From: Lentilactobacillus parafarraginis DSM 18390 = JCM 14109 | GTDB taxonomy: Bacteria > Bacillota > Bacilli > Lactobacillales > Lactobacillaceae | DNA length: 32,384 nt | Assembly (NCBI RefSeq): GCF_001435895.1 | Contig: NZ_AZFZ01000032.1 | Location: forward strand, 1-32,384 | Reading direction: 5' to 3' | Part shown: one piece after another, positions 15,315 through 24,466 of the stretch | How the letters are laid out: the number at the start of each line of letters is the position of its first letter | Position numbering within the stretch: the first letter of the stretch is position 1 | The notes under the pieces: generated by a model | What the model saw: the letters and a program-made list of their open reading frames with translations, nothing else | The model's database searches: none | What the model was told of the DNA's origin: nothing | Program-made: the position numbers and the translations under genes

Positions 15315-17924
15315 TTAAACTTCCTGCGGGGTTAACTGCTCCGGAACGAATGTTAGTTGATCATCTGCCAAGTTAATGTGAACAATGCTGTGCGGTTTAA
15401 TTTGATCGCCGACAATCATTTTTGCCAACGGCGTTTCAACCACGTTGGTAACGTATCTTTGAAGTGGCCGCGCCCCATATTGCGGTTCATAACCGTTATT
15501 GGCAATCCAGCGTTTGGCATCATCGGAAATGGCCAGCTGAATATCTTGTTGTCTGGTTCGGGATGATAGTTGATCAATGAGTTTTTGCACAATCTTTTCA
15601 ATGTCGGAACGTGACAGTGGTTTGAACATAATAACGTCGTCAATTCGATTTAAAAATTCAGGCTTAAACGACGACTTCAATAGTTGATCAACCTGCTTCT
15701 TAGCCGTGTCCGAAATGACGCCGTCTTCATTGGTCCCCTCCAGAAGAATGTCAGATCCCAAATTGGATGTCATGATAAGAATCGTATTCTTAAAGTCAAT
15801 TGTCCGTCCCTGACTATCGGTCAGCCGGCCATCATCTAAGACTTGAAGGAGAATATTGAACACGTCTGGGTGAGCCTTTTCGATTTCGTCAAATAACACA
15901 ATCGTGTAAGGATTACGTCTGACCGCTTCGGTTAACTGGCCGCCCTCTTCATACCCAACGTATCCGGGAGCCGCGCCGACCAGACGAGAAACGGATTCCT
16001 TTTCCATGTATTCGGACATGTCAATCCGGACCATGTGATTCTCGGAATCAAACAGGTCTTCGGCTAACGCCTTTGCCAGTTCGGTTTTTCCGACCCCGGT
16101 TGGTCCCAGGAACAGAAATGAGCCTAATGGGCGGCTGGGATCCTGAAGCCCGGCACGTGACCGAATAACCGCGTCAGAGACTGCCGTAACCGCCTCGTTT
16201 TGACCGATCACCCGTTTATGGAGATTGTCTGCCAAATGAAGGAGCTTCTGGCGTTCACCCTCCACTAATTTTGTCACCGGAATGCCGGTTTCACGACTCA
16301 CAACCTTCGCGATTTCGTCGGCGGTCACTGACTCACTGACTAACCAGTCGGCGTGCTGATCATTCGTTTCAAGCTGGTGAAGTTCCTTTTGAAGATCAGG
16401 GATTGTCCCGTGCTGAAGAACCGCGGCTTTGTTCAGATCGTAGTCGTTTTCCGCCTGCTTCAAATCATTCTTTGCCTGATCCAGTTGCTTTTTCTTATCG
16501 CCAATCTTCTTAATGGCGTCTTTTTCTTGTTTCCAACGGGCATTTAACCCATTAACCCTTTCCTTAATGTTCGCCAATTCGGATTGGACTTCCTTAAGGC
16601 GTTTCTTGGAAGCTTCGTCAGTTTCCTGTTTCAAGGCGGCCTCTTCAACCTCTAACCGCATCAATTGGCGGTTAGATTGGTCAAGCTCGGTGGGACTGGA
16701 ATTCATTTCAACCCGAATCTCAGCCGATGCTTCATCGACCAGGTCAATCGCCTTATCAGGTAAATTCCGATCGGTAATGTAACGATCAGAAAGTTTGGCT
16801 GCCGCAACTAAGGCGTTATCATGAATCCGAACGCCGTGATGGATTTCCAAGCCTTCGGAAAGTCCACGTAAAATCGTGATTGTATCCTCAACGGAGGGTT
16901 CATTTACCAATACCCGCTGGAAGCGTCGTTCAAGGGCCTTATCCTTTTCCATGTATTTCCGGTATTCATCAATCGTCGTAGCCCCAATTAAGTGGAGTTC
17001 TCCCCGGGCCAGCATGGGCTTCAAAATGTTACCGGCATCCATTGATCCTTCAGCTTTCCCGGCGCCAACGATGTTATGAATTTCATCGATAAACATGATA
17101 ATTTGCCCTTCGGCCTTCTTCACTTCTTTTAAAACGGCCTGCAGGCGCTCTTCAAACTCACCACGATATTTGGCACCGGCAATGAGTGCGCCCATATCCA
17201 ACTGGAAAATCGTTTTGTTTTTTAAATTTTCAGGAACGTCATTTGAGGCGATTCGCAGGGCAAGTCCCTCGACGACCGCCGTCTTACCAACGCCGGGAGC
17301 CCCAATCAGTACTGGGTTGTTTTTGGTTTTTCGCGACAAAATTCGGATAACGTCCAAAATTTCTTCGTCCCGACCGATGATTGGGCCTAACTTATTTTCC
17401 CGAGCGGCTTTAACAAGGTCGGTCCCGTACTTCTCAAGGGACTGATAATTATCTTCCTGATTTTTAGAAGTGACTTTTTGGCCGCTGCGAATTTTTTCGA
17501 CAACATTTCGCACCTTTTGCTCGGTAATCCCCTGATGACTCAGGTAATCTGTGAAATCATCGCCACGCAATTGCATGACGGCAATCGTCAGTGTATCAAC
17601 GGCAATGTACTGGTCACCAAACTCATTTTTAATTTGTTCGGCATTTTGTAAGAGTTCATACAGATTTGACGATAACGCCTGCCCATAACTGATATTGCTA
17701 CCCTCGACGGTGGCAATCTTGTCAATTTCATCGTCGAGTTCCTGATCCACATCAGCTAATTTCAGGCCAAGATCCGAATAGATCTGGCGGGCTAATTCCC
17801 CCGGTTGCACCAAAAATTTAAACAAGTGGGCAACGGTTATATTCTGTTGTTTACGGGTCACCGCAATCTGTTGGGCCTGTGAGATTGCTTTTGTGACGGC
17901 TTCCGTTAAGTTATCTGGATTCAT
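15315..17924 (-). CDS. clpB: ATP-dependent disaggregase ClpB
   Basis: 869-residue Hsp100 chaperone that threads aggregated proteins together with DnaK. Domains: ClpN (about 1-145), AAA1 with Walker A GAPGVGKT (208-215) and Walker B IMFIDE, long coiled-coil middle domain (about 411-525), AAA2 with Walker A GPTGVGKT (607-614), pore loop GYVGY (654-658), and VLFDEIE. The coiled coil and lack of a ClpP-binding tripeptide loop identify ClpB rather than ClpC or ClpE. The ATG at 17924 is behind AAGGTG; an ATG 4 bases upstream is out of frame. A CtsR box upstream indicates heat and stress control. Confidence 0.96.
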   Translation of the reverse strand: MNPDNLTEAVTKAISQAQQIAVTRKQQNITVAHLFKFLVQPGELARQIYSDLGLKLADVDQELDDEIDKIATVEGSNISYGQALSSNLYELLQNAEQIKNEFGDQYIAVDTLTIAVMQLRGDDFTDYLSHQGITEQKVRNVVEKIRSGQKVTSKNQEDNYQSLEKYGTDLVKAARENKLGPIIGRDEEILDVIRILSRKTKNNPVLIGAPGVGKTAVVEGLALRIASNDVPENLKNKTIFQLDMGALIAGAKYRGEFEERLQAVLKEVKKAEGQIIMFIDEIHNIVGAGKAEGSMDAGNILKPMLARGELHLIGATTIDEYRKYMEKDKALERRFQRVLVNEPSVEDTITILRGLSEGLEIHHGVRIHDNALVAAAKLSDRYITDRNLPDKAIDLVDEASAEIRVEMNSSPTELDQSNRQLMRLEVEEAALKQETDEASKKRLKEVQSELANIKERVNGLNARWKQEKDAIKKIGDKKKQLDQAKNDLKQAENDYDLNKAAVLQHGTIPDLQKELHQLETNDQHADWLVSESVTADEIAKVVSRETGIPVTKLVEGERQKLLHLADNLHKRVIGQNEAVTAVSDAVIRSRAGLQDPSRPLGSFLFLGPTGVGKTELAKALAEDLFDSENHMVRIDMSEYMEKESVSRLVGAAPGYVGYEEGGQLTEAVRRNPYTIVLFDEIEKAHPDVFNILLQVLDDGRLTDSQGRTIDFKNTILIMTSNLGSDILLEGTNEDGVISDTAKKQVDQLLKSSFKPEFLNRIDDVIMFKPLSRSDIEKIVQKLIDQLSSRTRQQDIQLAISDDAKRWIANNGYEPQYGARPLQRYVTNVVETPLAKMIVGDQIKPHSIVHINLADDQLTFVPEQLTPQEV

Positions 17925-17978
17925 TCATTTATCACCTTAATTTTAAAGTATTCTTAATTAATGTCGTGTTAAGTCAAA

Positions 17979-18014
17979 GCGGTTCGAAATAAATACAAGT
18001 TGGTTTCAAACCGC
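17979..18014 (-). other. Hairpin in the clpB 5' leader
   Basis: On the minus strand GCGGTTTGAAA and TTTCGAACCGC form an 11-pair stem (one G-U) with a 14-base loop, probably within the first few bases of the clpB transcript. No T run follows, so it is not a terminator. It is not a CIRCE element. Confidence 0.6.
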
Positions 18015-18023
18015 CTAATCAAT

Positions 18024-18051
18024 ATCCTATCAAAAATAAGGGGTCATTCAA
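18024..18051 (-). promoter_or_regulatory. clpB promoter candidate
   Basis: On the minus strand TTGAAT (18046-18051) and TAGGAT (18024-18029) are separated by 16 bases, right beside the CtsR operator. Each hexamer matches consensus at 4 of 6 positions. Confidence 0.5.
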
Positions 18052-18056
18052 AATAA

Positions 18057-18073
18057 TTTGACCTTTTTTGACC
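18057..18073 (-). promoter_or_regulatory. CtsR operator of clpB
   Basis: GGTCAAAAAAGGTCAAA on the minus strand: two perfect GGTCAAA heptads separated by three bases, the known CtsR heptad repeat. It abuts the clpB promoter and lies 2 bases from the pepT stop codon. Confidence 0.88.
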
Positions 18074-18075
18074 AA

Positions 18076-19314
18076 TTATTTTTTCGCAAACAATTTAAAA
18101 ATTTCAATAATCACATCAACGGCTTTTTCCATGGTTTCTTCTGATACGTACTCAAACCGGCCATGCATATTTTCACCACCGGCGAATAGGTTCGGCGTTG
18201 GCAATCCCATGTATGAAATCTTTGAACCATCAGTACCGCCACGAACCGGGAATACGTGCGGTTTGATCCCAACGTTTTTCATTGCCTCCTCAGCAATTGT
18301 CAAAACCGTTGGGTCCTTTTGAATAATTTCACCCATGTTATAGTACTGATCTTTAAGGGTGATTGAAATCCGTTTTTCGCCGAACTCCTTATTCATTTGA
18401 TCGGCGATTCCTTGGAATAGGCGTTTACGGGCTTCGAACCGGTCCCGATCGTGATCTCTAATGATGTAGCCCATCTCGGCATGGTCGACATCGCCCTGAA
18501 AATCGTAGAGATGGTAGAACCCCTGACGGCCTTCCGTTCGCTCGGGGCGATCAAACTCCGGCAATGCGGCATGAAAATCCATTCCAACCTGAATTGCATT
18601 GACCATGACTCCTTTGGCTTCCGCCGGATGCACATCAGTCCCCTTAATTGACACCTTCGCATCGGCAGCGTTAAACGTTTCATAATTTAAGTCACCCAGC
18701 GGGCCGCCGTCAACGGTGTAGGCAACGTCGGCACCGAAGTCTTGGACGTCAAAATGATCAGCGCCAGTCCCAATTTCTTCATCGGGGCCAAATCCAATCT
18801 TAACCGTCCCGTGGGCAATTTCCGGATGGGCTTGTAAATAGGTGACTGCCGAAATAATTTCAGCAACCCCAGATTTATCATCAGCGCCCAGAAGCGTTGA
18901 GCCATCAGTGGTAATCAGGGTTTGGCCGCGATACTTTTTTAAGCTGGGAAACACTTTTGGGTCGAGGGTGTATTCGCCATCTTTATCAAGGGTAATGACT
19001 GATTTCCCATCATAATTTTCGATAATCTGCGGGTTGACATTTTCGGAATTGAAATCAGCCGTGTCAATGTGGGAAATGAACCCAACCGTTGGCACTTGGC
19101 GATCAACATTGGCCGGCAGCGTTGCAAATACATAGGCACTTTGCTGGTTCGTATGAACGTCGGCCAGGCCCATATCAGTCAGCAGCCCTGCCAGCATTGT
19201 CAAAAATTGGCTTTCCCGTTTGGCCGACGGAATCGATGATGAATTCGGATCGGAACGGGTATTGATCTTGATAAATTTTAAAAAGTTTGCAATTAGTTCT
19301 GGATACTTTGCCAT
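18076..19314 (-). CDS. pepT: Peptidase T (tripeptide aminopeptidase)
   Basis: 412-residue zinc metallopeptidase of the M20B family that releases the N-terminal residue from tripeptides, useful for a peptide-dependent lactic acid bacterium. Metal and catalytic motifs: SHIDTAD (His82, Asp84), GADDKSG (Asp145), GPDEEIGTG (Glu179/Glu180), YTVDGG and the C-terminal RGGTDGSKIS. The length is normal. It is cytoplasmic with no signal. The ATG at 19314 has AGGAGGG, located around the stop codon of the NIF3-like gene 11 bases upstream, so it belongs to the trmK-NIF3-pepT unit. Confidence 0.95.
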   Translation of the reverse strand: MAKYPELIANFLKFIKINTRSDPNSSSIPSAKRESQFLTMLAGLLTDMGLADVHTNQQSAYVFATLPANVDRQVPTVGFISHIDTADFNSENVNPQIIENYDGKSVITLDKDGEYTLDPKVFPSLKKYRGQTLITTDGSTLLGADDKSGVAEIISAVTYLQAHPEIAHGTVKIGFGPDEEIGTGADHFDVQDFGADVAYTVDGGPLGDLNYETFNAADAKVSIKGTDVHPAEAKGVMVNAIQVGMDFHAALPEFDRPERTEGRQGFYHLYDFQGDVDHAEMGYIIRDHDRDRFEARKRLFQGIADQMNKEFGEKRISITLKDQYYNMGEIIQKDPTVLTIAEEAMKNVGIKPHVFPVRGGTDGSKISYMGLPTPNLFAGGENMHGRFEYVSEETMEKAVDVIIEIFKLFAKK

Positions 19315-19325
19315 TAGTAACCCTC

Positions 19326-20441
19326 CTAGAGAAATGTAAATGGATCCGTATTAATTTTTGATTGAATAATCGAAATTGGCCAGTTATTTTCGTCAGCCCA
19401 CCGATTGAATAAGTCCGCTAATTTAGGAATACAGATACTTTCAATATGGTGGCCGGGGTCAATCACCGGCATGTCGCTGGCGAGCATGTCATGCCCGGTA
19501 TGGTAGTAAACATCCCCCGTAATGTAAACGTCCGCGCCGGCTTTCTGCGCGGTGCGGTAAAATTTGCCGCCATCACCGCCAAGGATTGCTACGGTTTTAA
19601 CTGGTTTAAACAAATCAGTAGTGACAACTCGTAAGCCCGATACGTGAAAGACTGACTTACAGCGTTTTGCAAATGACTCCAGCTGCATTTGTTCCGGCAA
19701 TTCACCCACGCGCCCCATGGTATACTGATGCTTCTTATCTTCCAGGCGAATAATGTTATAAAGGGGATGCTGTAAGGGATGGACGTCCTTTAGGGTTTTG
19801 AGGACCTTGGCTAAATTCTTTTCCGGCACCTCGAATTCCAAACGGGAATCCTCCACTTCAGTCGGTTCACCAGCCATGCCAATGGTCGGATCGGCACCTG
19901 GCTGCGGCACGTAATAAACCGTCCCGTCCATTTCGTAAGTATAGCCGGTGTATTGGCCATCGTTGATGTCAGCGCCGGCATCCACTAATGACATCCGAAC
20001 GGCCGTTGCATAAACCTTCGGGACCGTGACCGTTAACCTGAAAATAGAACCGGCATACCCGGGCACCAAACCGCGGACATGGGTCAAGCTTAGGGCATCG
20101 GCTAACCAATCGTTCATGCCACCGTCCGCTGAATCTAGATTGGTATGGGCCGCATAGACTGTGATGCCGTGAGAAATAATCTTGGCGTACATCGCATTTT
20201 GCGGATCGGAATAGTCAAGATTTCTAGCTGGATGAAACATCACTGGATGATGAGCAAAAATAAAGTCAACGTCGTTATTAATTGCCTCATCAACCACTTC
20301 GAGTCGCACATCAAGAGTCGTCATCACCTTATGAATTTCCTGATCCAAAGACCCAATCTGAAGCCCCACTGGATCTTTAGGCATTGCCAATTTCTTTGGG
20401 GCAAAGGTTTCGAATTCCTGTACCAACTCATTAGCTTTCAA
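19326..20441 (-). CDS. NIF3-family protein (YqfO-like, metal-binding)
   Basis: 371 residues, the long form of NIF3/YqfO with a PII-like domain (about 130-250) inserted between the two halves of the metal-binding fold. Likely metal ligands: His64 and His65 (FAHHPVMFHP), Asp103 (HTNLDSADGG), and a C-terminal GHHIESICIP. Often annotated as GTP cyclohydrolase I type 2, but a GTP cyclohydrolase activity is not generally established. Next to trmK, as in Bacillus (yqfN-yqfO). The start is TTG at 20441 with GAGGTG seven bases upstream. It overlaps trmK by 11 bases. Confidence 0.88.
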   Translation of the reverse strand: MKANELVQEFETFAPKKLAMPKDPVGLQIGSLDQEIHKVMTTLDVRLEVVDEAINNDVDFIFAHHPVMFHPARNLDYSDPQNAMYAKIISHGITVYAAHTNLDSADGGMNDWLADALSLTHVRGLVPGYAGSIFRLTVTVPKVYATAVRMSLVDAGADINDGQYTGYTYEMDGTVYYVPQPGADPTIGMAGEPTEVEDSRLEFEVPEKNLAKVLKTLKDVHPLQHPLYNIIRLEDKKHQYTMGRVGELPEQMQLESFAKRCKSVFHVSGLRVVTTDLFKPVKTVAILGGDGGKFYRTAQKAGADVYITGDVYYHTGHDMLASDMPVIDPGHHIESICIPKLADLFNRWADENNWPISIIQSKINTDPFTFL

Positions 20442-21135
20442 CGTGAATCACCTCATTAATCATTTGAATTTCCCGTTCAATTCGCTCGATTTTCTCCTGA
20501 TCAGGAGAAGTCGCCAACTTCATATTATCTATAATTCGCTGAAGCTGGCTTCGCTCCGAAGTCCACTTTGCAACAAAGGCTGGCGTCTTTTCGGCAAGCA
20601 GATACGGGCCAAAGCGGAGCTGCTTTTCAGTGTAACTGACCGGGGCGGCCACCTTCTTGGCGGTTAATATTTCATAAATGTGCCCCTCTTCTTCAAGAAT
20701 TTGTTCAGCGCTTAACTGATAGCGGTTATCCATCAGCCACTGCCGAACCACGTTTGCCCCCACATTGGGCTGGAGAATCAATTTTTCTTTGCCGGTCAAC
20801 TTCTGCTTACCCGTTTCAAGGATGTGGGTGATTAAAATACCCCCCATGCCAGCAATTGTAATGGCGTCGATGTCGTCACCATCTTTAATGGCTGCCAATC
20901 CGTCCGCCAAGCGCGGATGAAGGATTTCAGCCAGACCGGCTCGCTGAATCTCGGAGGTTGCATTCGCTAAGGGCCCCCTGGCAACTTCGCCAACGACCCC
21001 ATACGAAATGATCTGGTTGGCGGCCAAGTAAACCGGCAGATACGCGTGATCGGAGCCGATGTCAGCCAACCGACTTCCCGGTTCAACATGTTCACTGACT
21101 GTTTGTAATCGTTTCGAAAGGTGCGTGCCGTTCAT
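20431..21135 (-). CDS. trmK: tRNA (adenine(22)-N1)-methyltransferase TrmK
   Basis: 234-residue class I SAM-dependent methyltransferase that makes m1A22 in tRNA. The SAM-binding motif is RLADIGSDHAYLPVYLA (about 22-38), followed by GVVGEVARGPL and the catalytic-side motif TIAGMGGILI, and LILQPNVGANVVRQWL. The C-terminal coiled-coil tail (about 190-230) is also typical. ATG at 21135 follows AAGGAGA. It is the first gene of trmK-NIF3-pepT, behind its own -10, and overlaps the next gene by 11 bases. Confidence 0.93.
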   Translation of the reverse strand: MNGTHLSKRLQTVSEHVEPGSRLADIGSDHAYLPVYLAANQIISYGVVGEVARGPLANATSEIQRAGLAEILHPRLADGLAAIKDGDDIDAITIAGMGGILITHILETGKQKLTGKEKLILQPNVGANVVRQWLMDNRYQLSAEQILEEEGHIYEILTAKKVAAPVSYTEKQLRFGPYLLAEKTPAFVAKWTSERSQLQRIIDNMKLATSPDQEKIERIEREIQMINEVIHVES

Positions 21136-21164
21136 AATAATCTCCTTAGTTTGTTAATAAATTC

Positions 21165-21170
21165 ATTATA
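21165..21170 (-). promoter_or_regulatory. -10 box of the trmK operon
   Basis: Perfect TATAAT on the minus strand, 29 bases before the trmK ATG, in an AT-rich setting. No clear -35. Confidence 0.5.
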
Positions 21171-21234
21171 ATTTATTCGGCTGTAAAAAAACAGTTTGAT
21201 AAAAAGCCAAGGTCATGAAGGCGCCCCAAATCAC

Positions 21235-21278
21235 AAAAAAGCTGCCGTGAATTCCTGAAACCAGGAATTGACGACAGC
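21235..21278 (-). terminator. Terminator after rpoD
   Basis: The minus strand forms a long stem, GCTGTCGT-CAATTCCTG with CAGGAATT-CACGGCAGC and loop GTTT, followed by TTTTTTG. It ends the dnaG-rpoD unit just upstream of trmK. Confidence 0.92.
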
Positions 21279-21290
21279 GAAATTTTTAGG

Positions 21291-22472
21291 CTACTCCAAG
21301 AAATCTTTTAATTGTTTGCTACGGGATGGGTGACGCAATTTTCTAAGGGCCTTGGCTTCGATTTGACGAATCCGTTCACGGGTAACGCCAAAGACCTTAC
21401 CAACTTCTTCCAAAGTCCGGGTCCGGCCATCATCCAGTCCAAATCGAAGACGAAGCACATTTTCTTCCCGATCAGTCAATGTATCCAAGACACTTTCCAA
21501 CTGTTCCTTGAGAAGTTCATATGCCGCGTGATCCGCCGGTGAAGTCGCATCCTGGTCTTCAATGAAGTCGCCGAGATGCGAATCGTCCTCTTCACCAATT
21601 GGGGTTTCGAGAGAAACTGGTTCCTGGGCAATCTTGAGAATTTCCCGAACCTTTTCGGTTGGCATATCCATTTCAGCCCCAATTTCTTCCGGAAGGGGTT
21701 CCCGACCTAAATCTTGAAGCAATTGCCGCTGAATTCGGATTAATTTGTTGATCGTTTCAACCATGTGAACCGGGATTCGAATGGTCCGCGCCTGGTCAGC
21801 AATGGCCCGGGTAATCGCCTGACGAATCCACCACGTTGCGTAGGTTGAGAACTTGAATCCCTTTCGGTAATCAAACTTTTCAACCGCCTTCATCAAGCCC
21901 ATGTTGCCTTCTTGAATTAAATCAAGAAATTGCATGCCTCGACCGACGTACCGCTTGGCGATTGATACCACCAACCGTAAGTTAGCTTCAGCCAATTCCT
22001 GCTTGGCCTCTTCGTCACCGGCCTCAATTCGCTTAGCCAGGTTAATTTCTTCATCAGCACTCAACAGGGAGACACGCCCAATTTCCTTGAGATACATTCT
22101 GACAGGATCATTAATCTTAACCCCTGTTGGCGCGGATACATCGGAAAGCTCCTTTTTAGTCACTTTCTTAGCGGCATCAATGGCCCGAGGATCTGGATCA
22201 CCGTTGTCATCAACAACGCTGATTCCTGAATCTTCAATGCTTTCCAGCAGTTCTTCCATGTCCTTTTTGTCCAAAGAATATGGCTTCTCAATTTTTTCCT
22301 GAAGCTCATCGTAAGTGATATGGCCAATTGGCTTATTATCCTTAACGATTTGATCAAATACCTTCTTATAAGGCTTTTGGGCCTTTTTGGCTGTAGCGGA
22401 TTTCGTTGTCTTTGTGGACTTCTTCGTCGCTTTTTTCTCAACCTTTACACTATTTGTCTTTTTGTTAGCCAT
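21291..22472 (-). CDS. rpoD: RNA polymerase primary sigma factor RpoD (SigA)
   Basis: 393 residues. Group 1 sigma-70. The lysine-rich N-terminus (about 2-37) leads to a compact region 1.1; region 1.2 follows ([11 protein letters not shown], about 122-132), then region 2 with the -10-binding segment [20 protein letters not shown] and [10 protein letters not shown] (165-220), region 3 and region 4 with the -35-binding helix-turn-helix ([20 protein letters not shown], 353-372). The start chosen is ATG at 22472, with GGGAGG at correct spacing; a TTG one codon upstream is possible but less likely. It lies 17 bases downstream of dnaG, the conserved macromolecular synthesis operon arrangement. Confidence 0.96.
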   Translation of the reverse strand: MANKKTNSVKVEKKATKKSTKTTKSATAKKAQKPYKKVFDQIVKDNKPIGHITYDELQEKIEKPYSLDKKDMEELLESIEDSGISVVDDNGDPDPRAIDAAKKVTKKELSDVSAPTGVKINDPVRMYLKEIGRVSLLSADEEINLAKRIEAGDEEAKQELAEANLRLVVSIAKRYVGRGMQFLDLIQEGNMGLMKAVEKFDYRKGFKFSTYATWWIRQAITRAIADQARTIRIPVHMVETINKLIRIQRQLLQDLGREPLPEEIGAEMDMPTEKVREILKIAQEPVSLETPIGEEDDSHLGDFIEDQDATSPADHAAYELLKEQLESVLDTLTDREENVLRLRFGLDDGRTRTLEEVGKVFGVTRERIRQIEAKALRKLRHPSRSKQLKDFLE

Positions 22473-22489
22473 CAAAATGCCTCCCGAAG

Positions 22490-24313
22490 TTAAGCTTGTT
22501 CCTTAGTTCTTTTCTGCTGTTCAAGCTTCAATATATCAACCATTAATTGACGCTGCTTATCCACATCGCCAATTTTGGCAGCTTGATTCAACTCAGCCTG
22601 TTTCTGCTTTAATTCTGATTCAACCGGCGCCTTTCTCATAATAACATCTAGGTCGTTATCAATCTCCATTGGCGATGGTTCCTGTGGTAAATTCATCATT
22701 TCAATGTCAATCAAGAGACTCTGGAGGGAATCTTCAGTGATCATGTTGCTAAATGTTGCCACGTTGTAGTCATCAAACTTAGCGAAGTACCCTTCCGCCA
22801 AAAGATACAGCATCTGGTACTGCTCGTCAACAAACGCGAATCCCGGGGTTCCCTGCACCTTCAACCAGACATCATGATTATGAAGCATTCGATTCAACAG
22901 CTGCATCTGGGCCACAGCCACCTTATCGCTTGGCCGAGGTGTTTGATTAACAGCTTGTGCCGGCGCGACGGGGGCTGAAATAACCGGCCTCTGAGTGGCT
23001 GTCCGGCGAATCATGGGCGCCAACTGCTGTTTGAGAACTTCCTTATCAATCGAAAATTCTTCAGCCAATCGATTCAGATAAAGATCCCGGGAAATTCCCG
23101 AACTGACCGTGGCAACGAGCTTTAACGCCGCCGCGATATAAGCAGCCTGCCCATCTTCTGATTGTAAATTAGATTGTTTCTTAAGAAAATTCAATTCAAA
23201 ATCAATCGGTGACTGGGCGTTTTGCAATAACGCTTGAAACTTATCACCACCACGATTACGAATGAATTCATCAGGATCCATCCCGTCGGGAATCGACACC
23301 ACCTTTAAATCAAGCTGGTGGTTCGTCTCTTTAAACGCATCAATCGCACGCTTAATGGCTTTTTGGCCCGGAGCATCACCATCGTAACAAACAATCACTT
23401 CGCGGGTAATCCGCTGGATATCATAAATTTGTTGCTCAGTGAGACTCGTTCCCATTGACGCGATACCGGACTTGATTCCCGCCTGAAAAGCGGTAATAAC
23501 GTCCATAAATCCTTCAAACAACAGGGCTGGCTGCTTACTGCGAATATTTGGTCTGGCAAAATCCAAGTTAAATAAAATCTTTCGCTTATTAAACAGTTCA
23601 GTTTCAGGACTGTTCAAATACTTTGGCATATCCGAATCGGTTGATAGTAATCGTCCGGAAAAACCAACCGTTTGGCCGTTGGCATTGCGAATTGGATACA
23701 TCACGCGATCAACGAACCGGTCGCGAAGACTGCCGTCCTGACCCTCAGAAAAGAGTCCTGACTTTCGCAACAGCTGGTAATCAACTTGACGCTGATCAAA
23801 AAATGGTTTAACCAACCGCTGAGACGGGGCATAGCCCAATTGATACGTCACAATCGTTTCGTCGGTCATGCCGCGTTTGTGCAGATAATCCAGCGCTGGC
23901 TGACCGATTTTAGTGTTCATCAGAATATGATGATAGAGCTTGACCGCCTGCTCATTAAGGTCGATGAGCTGTTTTAGCTCTGAACTTTCCTTAGTAGCCG
24001 GAGCGGCGTCAGCAAAATACTTCGCATCGACGTCTAAATGTTCCATCTCGGCAACTTTTTTAACCGCTTCTGGAAATGATAAGTTCTCAATTTCCATGAT
24101 GAACTTAAAAACGTTGCCCCCACGACCACAACTGAAACAATGAAAAATTTGTTTATCTTCGGTGACGGAAAACGATGGGGTCCGTTCTTCATGAAACGGA
24201 CAGAGCCCAAACAGATTCTTTCCCGACTGCTTTAACTGAACGTACTGAGAGACCACGTCAACAATGTTAACTTGAGATCTAATTTGTTCAATCACGTCTT
24301 CAGGAATCTTCAA
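22490..24313 (-). CDS. dnaG: DNA primase
   Basis: 607 residues. Makes RNA primers at the replication fork. N-terminal CHC2 zinc-binding domain with Cys38, His41, Cys59, Cys62 ([12 protein letters not shown] and [10 protein letters not shown]); central TOPRIM domain with the acidic LLFEGFMDV and [11 protein letters not shown] motifs; C-terminal helicase-interaction domain (about 460-607). The start is TTG at 24313, giving the family-typical [19 protein letters not shown]; the preceding in-frame triplets contain a stop, so no earlier start exists. Upstream is GGGAGG at rather long spacing. Transcribed into rpoD. Confidence 0.95.
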   Translation of the reverse strand: MKIPEDVIEQIRSQVNIVDVVSQYVQLKQSGKNLFGLCPFHEERTPSFSVTEDKQIFHCFSCGRGGNVFKFIMEIENLSFPEAVKKVAEMEHLDVDAKYFADAAPATKESSELKQLIDLNEQAVKLYHHILMNTKIGQPALDYLHKRGMTDETIVTYQLGYAPSQRLVKPFFDQRQVDYQLLRKSGLFSEGQDGSLRDRFVDRVMYPIRNANGQTVGFSGRLLSTDSDMPKYLNSPETELFNKRKILFNLDFARPNIRSKQPALLFEGFMDVITAFQAGIKSGIASMGTSLTEQQIYDIQRITREVIVCYDGDAPGQKAIKRAIDAFKETNHQLDLKVVSIPDGMDPDEFIRNRGGDKFQALLQNAQSPIDFELNFLKKQSNLQSEDGQAAYIAAALKLVATVSSGISRDLYLNRLAEEFSIDKEVLKQQLAPMIRRTATQRPVISAPVAPAQAVNQTPRPSDKVAVAQMQLLNRMLHNHDVWLKVQGTPGFAFVDEQYQMLYLLAEGYFAKFDDYNVATFSNMITEDSLQSLLIDIEMMNLPQEPSPMEIDNDLDVIMRKAPVESELKQKQAELNQAAKIGDVDKQRQLMVDILKLEQQKRTKEQA

Positions 24314-24356
24314 CGATCAACCGCCTCCCACGCTATGAACCAGTGCAAATACCTGC

Positions 24357-24385
24357 AAAAAGTCGCACCAAAACAGTGCGACTTT
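24357..24385 (-). terminator. Terminator between glyS and dnaG
   Basis: The minus strand has AAAGTCGCAC, loop TGTTTTG, GTGCGACTTTTT: a ten-pair stem and T run. It is about 44 bases upstream of the dnaG start and follows an AT-rich, promoter-like stretch (about 24406-24437), so it either ends glyQS or attenuates dnaG-rpoD. Confidence 0.85.
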
Positions 24386-24466
24386 ATATACAGCGATACA
24401 TAGCTTATATTATCATACTCTCTAAGTTTGTACAAACAAAAGCCTCAAAGAGAATCACGCGATGAG

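Noticed and set aside
17095-17445. 116-codon open frame on the plus strand inside clpB
   Set aside because: Antisense to the conserved AAA1 region of clpB, with no ribosome site or recognisable protein. The same holds for the other antisense frames under dnaE, rpoD, pyk and glyS.
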